NCBI RefSeq assembly: GCF_016862635.1
Contig: NZ_BONI01000040.1
Coordinates: 17,421 to 81,420, forward strand
Reading direction: 5' to 3'
DNA: 64,000 nucleotides
Origin: Catellatospora coxensis
GTDB taxonomy: Bacteria; Actinomycetota; Actinomycetes; Mycobacteriales; Micromonosporaceae
The translations under genes and the position numbers were made by a program. Below, piece after piece: positions 30,640-39,691 of the stretch (positions are counted from its first letter, which is position 1; each line of letters begins with the position of its first letter). Below the pieces are notes generated by a model. The model saw only the letters and a program-made list of their open reading frames with translations. It made no database searches and had not been told where the DNA came from.

Positions 30640-31725
30640 ATGTCTTCGCGGCGCCTGGCAGTCGCCGTCACCACCGCGCTCCTGCTCGTCGTCGGGGCCG
30701 CCGCCTGCGAGAGCGGCGACTCGGGCGGCTCGGGCGGCAGCGGCAAGATCGCACTGCTGCTGCCCGAATCGCAGACCACGCGGTACGAGCAGCACGACCG
30801 GCCGCTGTTCGAGGCCAAGGTCAAGCAGCTGTGCCCCGACTGCGAGATCATCTACAGCAACGCTCAGCAGGACCAGAGCCGCCAGCAGCAGCAGGCCGAG
30901 GCGGCGCTCAACAACGGCGCGCAGGTGCTGGTGCTCGACCCGGTCGACGGCGCGGCGGCGGCCACCATCGTGTCGCTGGCGAAGTCGAAGAACGTGCCGG
31001 TGATCTCGTACGACCGGCTCATCCAGAACGCGCCGGTCGACTACTACATCTCCTTCGACAACGAGCGTGTCGGCCAACTGCAGGGCGAGACGCTGGTCAA
31101 CCGGCTCAAGGAGCTGGGTAAGACCTCGGGCGACATCGTGATGATCAACGGTTCACCGACCGACAACAACGCGAAGCTGTTCAACAAGGGCGCGCACTCC
31201 GCGCTGGACACCTCCGGGTTCAAGACCGTTCCGACGCCCGACTTCTTCACGCCCGAGTGGAAGCCCGAGAACGCCCAGAAGTTCATGGAGGGCCAGATCG
31301 CGCAGCTCGGCAAGGACGGGTTCGTGGGGGTGTACGCCGCCAACGACGGCACCGCGGGTGGCGCGATCTCGGCGATGCGGGCCGCGGGCATCACGCCTGT
31401 GCCGCCGACCACGGGCCAGGACGCCGAACTCGCCGCCATCCAGCGGATCGTCGGCGGCGACCAGTACATGACCGTCTACAAGGCGTTCAAGCCCGAGGCC
31501 GAGCAGGCCGCCGAGGTGGCGGTCGCGCTGGTCAGGGGCGAGAAGCCGAGCACCGACCGGACCGTCAACAACGGCGCGGTCGACGTGCCCTCGTTCCTGC
31601 TCGAACCGCAGGCGGTGACCAAGGACAACATCAAGCAGACCGTGGTCGCCGACAACCTCTACACCGTCGAGCAGATCTGCACCTCGACGTACTCGGCCGC
31701 CTGCCAGGCCGCCGGCCTGACCTGA
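30640..31725 (+). CDS. xylF: Xylose-type sugar ABC transporter, substrate-binding lipoprotein
   Basis: 361 residues. AAGGAGG precedes the ATG. Lipobox VVGAAACES places the lipidated Cys at about 25. The mature part is a type I periplasmic-binding protein (KIALLLPESQTTRYEQHDRP, QVLVLDPVDGAAAATIV, GVYAANDGTAGGAISAM) of the CUT2 class, closest in pattern to XylF-like xylose or rhamnose binding proteins. It is the first gene of a three-gene importer; a stem-loop repeat lies between it and the ATPase. The actual sugar is inferred. Confidence 0.9.
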   Translation: MSSRRLAVAVTTALLLVVGAAACESGDSGGSGGSGKIALLLPESQTTRYEQHDRPLFEAKVKQLCPDCEIIYSNAQQDQSRQQQQAEAALNNGAQVLVLDPVDGAAAATIVSLAKSKNVPVISYDRLIQNAPVDYYISFDNERVGQLQGETLVNRLKELGKTSGDIVMINGSPTDNNAKLFNKGAHSALDTSGFKTVPTPDFFTPEWKPENAQKFMEGQIAQLGKDGFVGVYAANDGTAGGAISAMRAAGITPVPPTTGQDAELAAIQRIVGGDQYMTVYKAFKPEAEQAAEVAVALVRGEKPSTDRTVNNGAVDVPSFLLEPQAVTKDNIKQTVVADNLYTVEQICTSTYSAACQAAGLT

Positions 31726-31752
31726 CCTGGCCAGTCACCGGGCAGGCGTTAA

Positions 31753-31796
31753 GAAGGGCACCTTCCTCTACGTATGGCGATGTGAAGGTGCCCTTC
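31753..31796. repeat. GGAAGGGCACCTTC stem-loop repeat, copy 3
   Basis: GAAGGGCACCTTC and GAAGGTGCCCTTC form a perfect 13-bp stem with an 18-base loop in the gap between the substrate-binding protein and the ATPase of one transporter. Here it may weaken readthrough so that the binding protein is made in excess. Confidence 0.85.
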
Positions 31797-31808
31797 CTTT
31801 CCTAGGGG

Positions 31809-32636
31809 GTGAGTGGGGTGCGGGAGCCGATTCTGGCGTTGCGGGGGGTCAGCAAGCGGTTCGGTGCGGTGCAGGCGCTGAGCGAGGTGGACCTCGACGT
31901 GTACGCCGGGCAGGTGGTGGCGCTCGTCGGGGACAACGGGGCGGGTAAGTCGACGCTGGTCAAGGCGATCTGCGGGGTGAGTCCGCCGGACACCGGGACG
32001 GTGACGTTCGCGGGGCGCGAGGTGCGCGTCGAGACCCCGCACGCGGCGCAGGAGCTGGGCATCGCGACCGTCTTCCAGGATCTGGCGCTGTGCGACAACC
32101 TGGACGTGGTCAACAACCTGTTCCTCGGGCGGGAGCTGCGGCGGGGGGCGGCGCTCGACGAGGTCGAGATGGAGCGGCGCAGCGGCAAGCTGCTGCGGGA
32201 GCTGGCGGCGCGGATTCCGAGCGTACGGCTGCCCGTCGCGGCCCTGTCCGGCGGTCAGCGGCAGACCGTGGCGATCTCCCGTTCGCTGCTCGGCGACCCG
32301 AAGGTGGTGCTGCTCGACGAGCCCACCGCGGCGCTCGGCGTGGCACAGACCGCGCAGGTGCTCAACCTCATCGAGCGGCTGCGCGACCGGGGCCTGGGCG
32401 TGGTGCTGATCAGCCACAACATGGTCGACGTACGCGCGGTCGCGGACCGGGTGGCGGTGCTGCGGCTCGGCCGCAACAACGGCGAGTTCCGCACCCACGA
32501 CGTCACCAACGAGCAGATCATCGCCGCGATCACCGGGGCGACCCAGAACGTCGTCTCCGAGCGGGTGGCCCGGCTGCGCGAGCAGTCCGCCGGCGACGAC
32601 CCGCTGGCGGCCGGCTCGGCGGAGGGCGGCGTCTGA
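31809..32636 (+). CDS. xylG: Sugar ABC transporter ATP-binding protein
   Basis: 275 residues from a GTG start, a single ABC domain (many CUT2 ATPases have two). Walker A GDNGAGKST, signature LSGGQ, Walker B VVLLDEPTAALG and the switch His in VLISHNMVDV are intact. The stop overlaps the permease ATG (TGATG). An alternative GTG at 31818 is possible. It powers uptake of the sugar bound by the preceding lipoprotein. Confidence 0.92.
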   Translation: MSGVREPILALRGVSKRFGAVQALSEVDLDVYAGQVVALVGDNGAGKSTLVKAICGVSPPDTGTVTFAGREVRVETPHAAQELGIATVFQDLALCDNLDVVNNLFLGRELRRGAALDEVEMERRSGKLLRELAARIPSVRLPVAALSGGQRQTVAISRSLLGDPKVVLLDEPTAALGVAQTAQVLNLIERLRDRGLGVVLISHNMVDVRAVADRVAVLRLGRNNGEFRTHDVTNEQIIAAITGATQNVVSERVARLREQSAGDDPLAAGSAEGGV

Positions 32637-33874
32637 TGTCGGACCCGCTGGCCGAACCCGCGGTGCCCCCACCGACCCCGGCGACGGAGCTGAGCAGCCC
32701 GAAGGAGGCGGTCGGCGGCTGGCTGCAGACGCTGCGCACCGGCGACATCGGCTCGCTGCCGATCATCGTCGGGCTGATCCTCATCGTGATCGTGTTCCAG
32801 AGTCTCAACCCGACCTTCCTCAACGCGTTCAACCTGGTCAACCTGTGCCTGCAGATCGCCGCGCTGGGCATCATGGCCACCGGCATCACGCTGGTGCTGA
32901 TGCTCGGCGAGATCGACCTGTCCATCGGCTCGGTGAGCGGCCTCGCCGCAGCCGTGCTGCTGGTCACCCACGTGAACGACGGGTTCGCACCGCTGGTGGC
33001 CGTGCTGATCGCGGTGCTCGTCGGCACCCTGGTCGGCACGGTCCAGGGCTCCATCTTCGCCAAGATCGGTGTGCCGTCGTTCATCGTCACGCTGGCCGGC
33101 CTGCTCATCTGGCAGGGCGTGCAGCTGCGGGTGCTGGGCGAGCAGGGCACCATCAACCTGCCCCCGGCCGGCACGCTGGTGCGCTGGGCGCAGTTCTCGT
33201 TCGTGCCGCGCTGGCTCGCGATCACGCTGGCCGCCCTGATCCCCGTGCTCTACCTGCTGTTCAGCCTGCTGACCCGGCGTAGGCGAGCCGCCGCCGAGCT
33301 GCCCGTCATGCCGCTGTGGCTGCCGATCGCGGTCGCGGTGATCCTGTTCGTGCTGCTCCAGCTCATCGTCGCCAAGCTCTACCTGGACCGCGGCGTGCCG
33401 TGGACCTTCGTGTTCATGGTGCTGGTGGTGGTCTTCTTCGACTGGCTGCTGCGGCGCACCGCGTACGGGCGCAAGATCTTCGCGGTGGGCGGCAACATCG
33501 AGGCGGCCCGCCGGGCCGGCATCAACGTCGACTGGATCCGCATCTCGGTGTTCGCCCTGTGCAGCACCCTCGCCGCGGTCAGTGGCGTGGTCGCCGCGAT
33601 GCGGCTCGGCTTCGCCAACCAGCAGTCCGGCAGCGGCGAGACCCTGATCAACGCGATCGCCGCCGCCGTCATCGGCGGCACCAGCCTCTTCGGCGGCCGC
33701 ACCCGCCGCTACGCCCCCCTGCTCGGCGCGCTCGTCATCGGCGCCATCGCCAACGGCCTGGAACTGCTGAGCCTGTCCTCCGACGTACGCCTCATCGTCA
33801 CCGGCACCGTCCTCCTGGCCGCCGTAGTCATCGACGCCCTGGTCCAACGCTCCCGCACCTCCCACGGCCGCTAA
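32636..33874 (+). CDS. xylH: Sugar ABC transporter permease
   Basis: 412 residues with about ten membrane segments and the CUT2 signatures LGIMATGITLVLMLGEIDLSIGS and GGNIEAARRAGI. A loop of charged residues (TRRRRAAAELP) separates the halves as in XylH. It is the last gene of the importer operon. Right after it lies a palindromic repeat and a G-rich tract. Confidence 0.92.
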   Translation: MSDPLAEPAVPPPTPATELSSPKEAVGGWLQTLRTGDIGSLPIIVGLILIVIVFQSLNPTFLNAFNLVNLCLQIAALGIMATGITLVLMLGEIDLSIGSVSGLAAAVLLVTHVNDGFAPLVAVLIAVLVGTLVGTVQGSIFAKIGVPSFIVTLAGLLIWQGVQLRVLGEQGTINLPPAGTLVRWAQFSFVPRWLAITLAALIPVLYLLFSLLTRRRRAAAELPVMPLWLPIAVAVILFVLLQLIVAKLYLDRGVPWTFVFMVLVVVFFDWLLRRTAYGRKIFAVGGNIEAARRAGINVDWIRISVFALCSTLAAVSGVVAAMRLGFANQQSGSGETLINAIAAAVIGGTSLFGGRTRRYAPLLGALVIGAIANGLELLSLSSDVRLIVTGTVLLAAVVIDALVQRSRTSHGR

Positions 33875-33910
33875 CCCACCGCCACCACCCCGCCCTCACC
33901 CCACCCCGCC

Positions 33911-33998
33911 CAAGATCGCGACGATCTTGCGCGAACTGTTGGCCATATGCCCGTTATGGGCGTGTCGTACCCACAGTCCGCGCAAGATCGTCGCGGCG
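33911..33998. repeat. 88-bp CAAGATCG palindromic repeat, copy 1
   Basis: Outer arms CGCGACGATCTTGCGC (33917-33932) and GCGCAAGATCGTCGCG (33980-33995) pair perfectly over 16 bp. The first 19 bases can also fold on themselves (CAAGATCG-CGA-CGATCTTG). A close copy is at 42440. Confidence 0.9.
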
Positions 33999-34000
33999 AG

Positions 34001-34053
34001 CGGGAGGGAGGGAGGGAGGGAGGGCGGGAGGGAGGGAGGGCGAGCGGGAGGGG
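34001..34053 (+). repeat. GGGA tandem repeat, G-quadruplex-capable tract
   Basis: About ten runs of three or more G separated by single bases, mostly as GGGA units. Four adjacent G-triplets with one-base loops satisfy the usual quadruplex pattern. It ends exactly at the stop codon of the next gene on the minus strand. Confidence 0.85.
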
Positions 34054-34257
34054 TCAGCCGTGGGTGGCGGGGTTGGGGTAGGGGTCGAGGGGGTGGTGGC
34101 CGGGTGGGGCGTCGCGGCGGGGGTCGGATTCGGACTCGGTTTCGGCGGTGAGGTCTTCGGGGGCGGGGCGGGGTGGGAGTTCGCCGAATCTGACGTGGCG
34201 GAGGAAGGCCGACTCCTCGTCGGTGAACTTCTCGCCGGAGTACAGGTTGTCGGTCAT
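34054..34257 (-). CDS. Small acidic hypothetical protein
   Basis: 67 residues: an N-terminal part NLYSGEKFTDEESAFLRHVR followed by a Pro/Glu/Asp-rich, probably disordered tail. GGAAGGA precedes the ATG at 34257. Its start overlaps the stop of the PP2C-like gene by four bases, so the two are coupled. No family is recognised. The G-rich tract begins at its stop. Confidence 0.65.
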   Translation of the reverse strand: MTDNLYSGEKFTDEESAFLRHVRFGELPPRPAPEDLTAETESESDPRRDAPPGHHPLDPYPNPATHG

Positions 34258-35066
34258 GGGAGTGGTCCTTCCTCGTTGGCGGGGGCGAACAGGCATACCG
34301 CCGCGGTGGCGTCGTCGCTGACCTTCTGGCGGGGCCAGCGGGTTCGGTGGGGGTCGGCGTGTTCGGCGGTGCGGGTCGCCGTGATGATGCCGGCGGGGCC
34401 CGCGCGGTAGCCGAGGTCAAGGTAACCACGCCAGTCCAGCAGGCCGTAGTCGGTGACGAGCAGGGCGGCTCCGTCGGAGGCCAGCAGCGCGCCGCGTACG
34501 CCGTCGACGGTGCCGGTGAGCGCGTGGGCGGCCGCTTCGGGCTCGGTGCGGGCGATCCAGTAGCCGCCGGGGGTGTTGCGCTGGGACTGCTGGTCGGCGA
34601 TGAAGCGGGCCAGGTCGTCGCGGGTGCCGCGCTCGGCGGCGGCGGCCAGGTCGGGTGTCGCGAGGGCCTTCCACGAGTCGTCGATGACGGCGACCGGGCC
34701 GCCGGCGGTGTCCAGGACCACCGGGGAGTCGGCGAGCACGAGGTATTCCGCGCCCGTCGCCGTCTGCCGCACGATCGAGACCGTCGAGCCGGGTGAGCCC
34801 GGGTGCCGCAGGTCGCAGCCCGGGTGCTCGGCCGCCACCTCCGCGACGGCCAGCGCCAGGCCCTCGGCCAGCGGCGTCGGGCCGTCGAGGCGGCGCAGCA
34901 GCCGGGCGCCGAGGCGGGCCACGTACCAGGCGGTGCCGTGGACGCAGCCGGTCTGCGGGCTCTCGGTCAGCCCGTCGAGCACCACCGCGAGCCGGGGACG
35001 CGCGTCGGCCCAGTCCAGGTTGACCGCGCCCGGCATGGCCGGTTCGCTGGCGATGCTGACCCGCAT
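34254..35066 (-). CDS. PP2C-like protein phosphatase
   Basis: 270 residues in a diverged PP2C pattern: NLDWADARPRLAVVLDGLTE near the start (metal-binding Asp), GSPGSTVSIVRQ and LADSPVVLD in the core, and SDDATAAVCLFAP at the end where PP2Cs have DNATxxxxx. It would remove phosphate from Ser/Thr. It is coupled to a small acidic protein and diverges from a sigma-factor gene, an arrangement that suggests signalling. A few canonical metal ligands are not evident, so activity is uncertain. Confidence 0.72.
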   Translation of the reverse strand: MRVSIASEPAMPGAVNLDWADARPRLAVVLDGLTESPQTGCVHGTAWYVARLGARLLRRLDGPTPLAEGLALAVAEVAAEHPGCDLRHPGSPGSTVSIVRQTATGAEYLVLADSPVVLDTAGGPVAVIDDSWKALATPDLAAAAERGTRDDLARFIADQQSQRNTPGGYWIARTEPEAAAHALTGTVDGVRGALLASDGAALLVTDYGLLDWRGYLDLGYRAGPAGIITATRTAEHADPHRTRWPRQKVSDDATAAVCLFAPANEEGPLP

Positions 35067-35199
35067 GTTCCGCTCCGCTCCCGGCCGCGAGGTCGCCGCC
35101 GCGGCTCCACCTTTCCATGATCGGCCGATGCCGGCGCACCGGGTGTTACCTCCGGGCACCGCCGGGGCGTCAACAGGGGCATGGGTATGGGGAGAACAC

Positions 35200-35721
35200 A
35201 TGGCACCACCTGACCTCGAACGCGGCTTCGCCGACTTCGTCGCGGCCCGGTCCGACGCGCTGCTGCGCAGTGCCTGGCTGCTCACCGGCGACGCCGGCCG
35301 GGCCGAGGACCTGCTGCAGACCGCGCTGGCCAAGGCGTGGCGGCGCTGGGCGGCGGTCGAGCGCGCCGACAGCCCCGAGGCGTACGTGCGCCGGGTCGTC
35401 TTCACCACGTACGTCTCCTGGTGGCGGCGGCGCTGGCGGGCCGAGACGCCGAGCGGGGAGCTGCCGGACCGGCCCGGGCACGGTGACCTCGCCGGAACGG
35501 TCGCCGTGCAGGACGCCGTCACCCGGGCGCTGGGCCGGCTGTCGCGCCGGGCGCGGGCGGTCGTGGTGCTGCGCTACGTCGAGGACCGGCCGGTGGCGGA
35601 GGTCGCCGAGCTGCTCGGCAGCACCCAGGGCGCGGTCAAGGTGCTCGCGTCGCGGGCGCTGGCGGAACTGCGCGCGGACCCGGATCTGCAATCTCTCGTA
35701 CTGGATGGAGCAAACGCATGA
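35200..35721 (+). CDS. SigE-family RNA polymerase sigma factor
   Basis: 173 residues. Region 2 is DALLRSAWLLTGDAGRAEDL and VFTTYVSWWRRRWR; region 4 is LSRRARAVVVLRYVEDRPVA with the HTH segment EVAELLGSTQGAVKVLASRA. This is the actinobacterial SigE-family group of ECF-like sigma factors. Start ATG 35200 follows GGGGAGA. The stop overlaps the ATG of a one-TM partner protein, the usual place of an anti-sigma factor. Confidence 0.9.
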   Translation: MAPPDLERGFADFVAARSDALLRSAWLLTGDAGRAEDLLQTALAKAWRRWAAVERADSPEAYVRRVVFTTYVSWWRRRWRAETPSGELPDRPGHGDLAGTVAVQDAVTRALGRLSRRARAVVVLRYVEDRPVAEVAELLGSTQGAVKVLASRALAELRADPDLQSLVLDGANA

Positions 35722-36599
35722 CCGAACAGGACCTTCGCCGGATCGTGCTCGACGCGGTGCCGCCGCTGCCGCCGCCGCCCGACCGGCTGGCATCCGTGCT
35801 GCGCCGCGCCCGGCTGCAGCGGGTACGCCACGCCTCGGTCACCGCCGCCTGCGCCGTCACCCTGGTCGCCGCCACCGCCGGCCTGCTCGTCGGGCCGGGC
35901 GGCACGCCGTTCGGTGTCGCGTCGTCCGGCAGCCCGTCCGCCCCGGAGCCGTCTCCGTCGGCAGCCTTCCCTTCGCCGGTCCCGTCGCCGCTGCCGTCGA
36001 ACTTCGCCTCGCCGGTTCCATCGCCGCTGCCGTCGAGCTTCCCGTCGCCGTTGCCGTCGAACTTTCCGTCGCCGGCCGTGCCCAAGACCGTCGAAGGACG
36101 GCTGGAAGCGGCATCGCTCGACGCGCTGCGGCGGGCCGCGCCCGGCGCGAGCCTCGTCCGTGACCTGCGCTTCCAGGACTCGTTCGCGGACAACGGCGAG
36201 TACGGCGCCATTCAGCTGATCAACGCCGCGGGCCGCGACGGCACGCTGACGATCGTCGCGCGCCGCGCCACCGGCAAGGAGACCTGCGCCAGCGAGGTCG
36301 CGGCGGCCTGCACCCAGTCGACCGGGCCGAACGGCGAACGCGTCCTGTCCGTGCCGGCCACCGGCGACGGCAGCAGCGACGGCAGGCCGAACCGCGCGCT
36401 GGTGGTGATCGTCATCCGGCCCGCCGAGAAGCTGCTGGTGACGGTGATCGTCGACAACGCCACCGAGATCACCCAGTACCCGAGCGCCTCGCAGTACGCC
36501 ATGGAGAGCACCGGCTACACCGGGCAGCTGCCGCCGCTCACGCTCGCCCAGGCGAAGGCGATCGCGCTGGACGTCGCGGCGCGGACCGACCTGCCGTGA
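35718..36599 (+). CDS. Membrane-anchored partner of the sigma factor (putative anti-sigma/sensor)
   Basis: 293 residues. A cytoplasmic N-terminus (about 1-42) precedes one TM segment (VTAACAVTLVAATAGLLVG), then an extracytoplasmic Pro/Ser tract with repeated SPLPSNF/SPLPSSF units, then a globular domain with two Cys (KETCASEVAAACTQ). There is no HxxxCxxC zinc motif, so a ZAS-type anti-sigma factor is not shown. The ATGA overlap with the sigma gene and the topology support a regulatory role. The last codons lie in a long palindrome. Confidence 0.75.
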   Translation: MTEQDLRRIVLDAVPPLPPPPDRLASVLRRARLQRVRHASVTAACAVTLVAATAGLLVGPGGTPFGVASSGSPSAPEPSPSAAFPSPVPSPLPSNFASPVPSPLPSSFPSPLPSNFPSPAVPKTVEGRLEAASLDALRRAAPGASLVRDLRFQDSFADNGEYGAIQLINAAGRDGTLTIVARRATGKETCASEVAAACTQSTGPNGERVLSVPATGDGSSDGRPNRALVVIVIRPAEKLLVTVIVDNATEITQYPSASQYAMESTGYTGQLPPLTLAQAKAIALDVAARTDLP

Positions 36600-36652
36600 C
36601 GGGGGGTGGCGCGGTCGGCAGCCGTCGGCCGCGCCACCCCCGTCACGGCAGG
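36590..36652. terminator. 63-bp palindrome filling the gap between convergent genes
   Basis: The left arm starts CCTGCCGTGACGGGGG inside the end of the + gene and includes its TGA; the right arm ends CCCCCGTCACGGCAGG directly before the stop of the minus gene. About 25 bp pair with one bulged G. It should stop transcription from both sides. Confidence 0.85.
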
Positions 36653-37512
36653 TCACCGCCGCAGCGGCACTCCTTTGCCGACGCCGAGCAGCAGCACGAC
36701 CAGGGCCGCGATGACGATCATCGTGATGAGCATCGTGGCGTACATCGCGGACGGGAACATCCCGGCGCCAGGGACCTGGCAGGCGCCGTAGGACAGCAGC
36801 CCGCCGCCGACCGCGGCGCCCGCCGTCAGCCGCACGTCGCGACCGCGCCACATCCGCCGGACCGCCATCATGAGCAGACCCGCCACCCCGAGCATGGCCG
36901 CCACCAGCAGCGCAACGATCCACGACGGGTCGGCGGGCGGCGGCTCGGAGGCCAGGCGCGGCGGCTCCTCGAAGTGCCAGCCCTCGCCGCCCATCGGGAT
37001 GCCCAGCCGGTGCCAGACCCCGTCGACCGAGCGGTAGAGCAGCCCGTCGCGGCCGTTGGCGACGAAGACCACGTGACCGCCGGCGACCTCGCGCACCACG
37101 ACCGACCTCGACGACAGGTGCTCGGCCCGGTCGCCGAGCGCAGGGTATTCCGCCGCGAGCTGCTCGTAATCGGTGCCGGTGATCTCCCACGCGGTGGTCC
37201 AGCCGGTGGCGTCGCCGCCCGACTCCACCCGCAGCAGTCCGGGCGCGACGCGGTAGCACACCTGCCCCGCGCAGTCCGACGGCTGCGACCCGACCAGGAA
37301 GACTCTTTCGGCCGTCCCCTCGATGCTCCCGTCGTGGTCGACGTTCAACCACCCGCCGCCGGCCGCCCAACTGCTCTCCACGTGCACGGCGACCAGGTCC
37401 CGGCCGCCGTTCTGCACCCCGTGACCTCGTAGGTCGCGGGCTCGCCCCGCACCCCGCAGGCCGAAAGCCCACCCGCCAGCAACAGCGTCAGCGCCACCCG
37501 TGACCATCGCAT
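36653..37512 (-). CDS. Lipoprotein with C-terminal membrane segments, frameshifted
   Basis: The ATG at 37512 opens a good lipoprotein signal (RWSRVALTLLLAGGLSACG) continuing to ATYEVTG, but this frame soon stops. Another frame carries the rest: VQNGGRDLVAVHVESSWAAG onward, a domain with CAGQVCYRV, and three C-terminal TM segments. Joining them needs a one-base shift near 37411-37425 (the CCCC run). Together they would give about 285 residues. Either a sequencing error or a real inactivation explains this. The function is not recognised. Confidence 0.6.
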
Positions 37513-37578
37513 GGCGTCACTGTGGGGCCGGTCCGGTGCCCCGGCAACACCGCATGGGTATCGAACCGGAAACGATCC

Positions 37579-38199
37579 TCAGCGGATGAAGCCGCGGCGG
37601 CGGCCCTCGGCGGTGGCGGCCGTGCGGTTGTCGACGCCGAGCTTGGCGAAGACCTGCACCAGGTGGGACTTGACGGTCGCCTCGCTGATGAACAGCCGGC
37701 GGGCGATCGCGGAGTTGGAGTGGCCGCCCGCCACCAGCTGCAGCACCTGGGTCTCGCGCGGGGTCAGGCTGATCCCGGGGGCGCGCTCGCGCGACACCAG
37801 CCGCGTCGCCACGGACGGGGCCAGCACCGTCTCCCCCGCGGCCGCCGCGCGCAGCGCCCGCAGCAGGTCGGCCGGTTCGGCATCCTTGAGCAGGTAACCG
37901 ATCGCGCCCGCCTCGATGGCCCGCAGGATGTCGGCGTCACTGTCGTACGTGGTCAGGATCAGCACCCGGGGCGGCTCCGGCAGTTCCCGTACCCGCGCGG
38001 TGGCCGCCGCGCCGTCGATGCCCGGCCCGAGCTGCAGGTCCATCAGCACCACGTCGGGACGCAGCTCACGGGCCAGGCGCACGGCTTCGTCACCGCCCGC
38101 CGCCTCGCCCAGGACGCGTAGGCCGGGGTCGGCCTCCAGCGTCGCGCGCAACCCGGCCCGCACGATCGGGTGGTCGTCCACCAGCAGCACACCGATCAC
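37579..38199 (-). CDS. NarL/LuxR-type response regulator
   Basis: 206 residues from a GTG start that overlaps the end of the kinase gene. The receiver domain has [11 protein letters not shown], phosphoacceptor Asp54 in VVLMDLQLG and Lys in GYLLKDAEP. The C-terminal LuxR HTH is [20 protein letters not shown] and [19 protein letters not shown]. It is the DNA-binding partner of the adjacent histidine kinase. Targets are not known. Confidence 0.94.
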   Translation of the reverse strand: MIGVLLVDDHPIVRAGLRATLEADPGLRVLGEAAGGDEAVRLARELRPDVVLMDLQLGPGIDGAAATARVRELPEPPRVLILTTYDSDADILRAIEAGAIGYLLKDAEPADLLRALRAAAAGETVLAPSVATRLVSRERAPGISLTPRETQVLQLVAGGHSNSAIARRLFISEATVKSHLVQVFAKLGVDNRTAATAEGRRRGFIR

Positions 38200-39401
38200 G
38201 GCCGGACCTGCCCGGCGACGGCGGACGGGCGATCCGGGGCAGGCAGCGGGACGGTCGCGCTGACCGCAGTGCCCTCGCCCGGGGTCGACTCCACCACGAG
38301 CACGCCGCCGACCTCGGCGAGGCGGCTGCTCATCGCCGCGAGGCCGAGGCCGGTGCCCGTGGACGGGGAGGCCACCGGATGGCGGGGGTCGAAGCCGGCG
38401 CCGTCGTCGGCGACGTCCACGCGTACCGCCGCCGGTTGGAACGCGAGGGTGACCACGACGGTGCTCGCGCGGGCGTGCGCGCGCACGTTGGCCAGCGCGG
38501 CCTGGGCGACCCGCAGCAGCGCCACCGCCACCGGCGTGGGCAGCGGGCCGGGCTCGCCGTCGGCCACGAAGCGGGCCTCGACGCCGAAGTGCCGGGCGTC
38601 GGCGACGGCACGCTCCAGCGCCTCGGGCAGCGAGCGGCCGGTCAGCTCGGCCGGGGCCAGCGCGCGGACCAGCCGGCGGGTGTCCTCCAGCGCGCCCCGG
38701 GCCGCGTGCTCGGCGACCTCCAGCTGCGGTCCGGCGTCGGCGGCGTCGCGGGCCGAGCGCAGCAGCAGGATGATGCTGGACAGGTTCTGGGCGACGGTGT
38801 CGTGGATCTCGCGGGCGAGGCGCTCGCGTTCGGCGAGGATGCCCTCGCGGCGCTCGGTGGCGGCCAGCCGCTCCTGCGCTTCGGTCAGCTCGCGCACCAG
38901 CGCGGCGCGGGCCTCGCTCTCCCGGCGCAGCCGCCGGTAGACGGCCGTGATCACGATGGCGACGGCGGCGCCGAAGACCGGGCCGAGCACGGTGCCGGAG
39001 TCCAGGCCGCCGCGGTGCGCGCCCGCCGCGGCGACGGCGATCGCGGTCAGCGCGGCCGTGCCGGGCAGGCCGGCGCGGGGCGGCAGCAGTTGCAGGCAGA
39101 GCAGGTACAGCGCGAACGCCAGCCAGACGAACGACAGCGACAGCGTGAGCAGCACGGTCCAGCCGGCCGTCAGCACGAGCAGCCACAGCAGCGCCATCCG
39201 GACTCCGGCGGCGCGGCGCGACAGCGCGATGCCCACCGCGTACCACGCGGCGACCGCAACGGTCGTGACCAGCACCGCCGCGCGCTGCCCGCCCTCGGTC
39301 CACGCCTCACCGGCACCGAGCGCCAGCAGCGCGGCGAAGAGCACGTGCTCGGCGCGGCGCAGCAGCGTCAGCGCGTCCTGGCCGCGTCCCGCCCTGCTCA
39401 T
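38196..39401 (-). CDS. Histidine kinase, HisKA_3 (NarL-partner) class
   Basis: 401 residues. The N-terminal half is membrane-embedded with about five segments and little exposed sensor region, so the signal may be within the membrane. The dimerisation motif [17 protein letters not shown] carries phospho-His200, and the ATPase domain has [10 protein letters not shown] and [14 protein letters not shown]. It is coupled by overlap to the response-regulator gene. The 28-codon peptide gene lies 108 bp upstream on the same strand. Confidence 0.93.
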   Translation of the reverse strand: MSRAGRGQDALTLLRRAEHVLFAALLALGAGEAWTEGGQRAAVLVTTVAVAAWYAVGIALSRRAAGVRMALLWLLVLTAGWTVLLTLSLSFVWLAFALYLLCLQLLPPRAGLPGTAALTAIAVAAAGAHRGGLDSGTVLGPVFGAAVAIVITAVYRRLRRESEARAALVRELTEAQERLAATERREGILAERERLAREIHDTVAQNLSSIILLLRSARDAADAGPQLEVAEHAARGALEDTRRLVRALAPAELTGRSLPEALERAVADARHFGVEARFVADGEPGPLPTPVAVALLRVAQAALANVRAHARASTVVVTLAFQPAAVRVDVADDGAGFDPRHPVASPSTGTGLGLAAMSSRLAEVGGVLVVESTPGEGTAVSATVPLPAPDRPSAVAGQVRP

Positions 39402-39466
39402 GGCGTCAGAGCGTAGCCGCAGCCGGGCGGGGTTTGCCGCGGCCGCCAGGGGCAGCGGCCGCGGGG

Positions 39467-39495
39467 CCGGGGCGCGGCACGTGGCCGCGCCCCGG
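39467..39495 (-). terminator. Hairpin after the 28-codon peptide gene
   Basis: CCGGGGCGCGG and CCGCGCCCCGG form a perfect 11-bp stem with a seven-base loop, beginning 13 bp beyond the stop of the small gene on the minus strand. There is no U-tract, as is common in high-GC actinobacteria. Confidence 0.65.
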
Positions 39496-39508
39496 TTCAC
39501 AGATCGAA

Positions 39509-39595
39509 TCAGGCGATGACGCCGTCGACCTCACGCTGGGCAACCTCGCGCTTGGCAACCTCGCGCTTGGCAACCTCCTTCTTTGCAACCTCCAT
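39509..39595 (-). CDS. 28-residue pentad-repeat peptide
   Basis: A 28-residue ORF built from five-residue units: after the Met come EVAKK, EVAKR, EVAKR and EVAQR, then EVDGVIA and stop. The codons repeat as a near-perfect 15-bp tandem unit. A strong GGAGGAGG lies 7-9 nt before the ATG, a promoter-like pair is about 100 bp upstream and a hairpin follows, so it looks like a complete gene. The peptide is highly charged and should form an amphipathic helix. I know no family for it; a precursor peptide, a leader or a regulator are all possible. It diverges from the hydroxymandelate oxidase gene. Confidence 0.6.
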   Translation of the reverse strand: MEVAKKEVAKREVAKREVAQREVDGVIA

Positions 39596-39691
39596 GATCA
39601 CACCTCCTCCTCGGGATCTTGAAGGGCGCGACACAGCGCGCTCCGGTGTCTGCATGGTCTGCCACCGAAGCGCTCGAGTGGCGCGTTAGGG

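Noticed and set aside
35718..36599. Zinc-binding (ZAS) anti-sigma factor
   Set aside because: The N-terminal region has no HxxxCxxC motif; only topology and gene overlap suggest a sigma partner.
39509..39595. Mycofactocin-type precursor beside an MftD-like oxidase
   Set aside because: The peptide lacks the conserved C-terminal Val-Tyr end, and no radical SAM or carrier gene of that system is present; the oxidase fits the hydroxymandelate route better.
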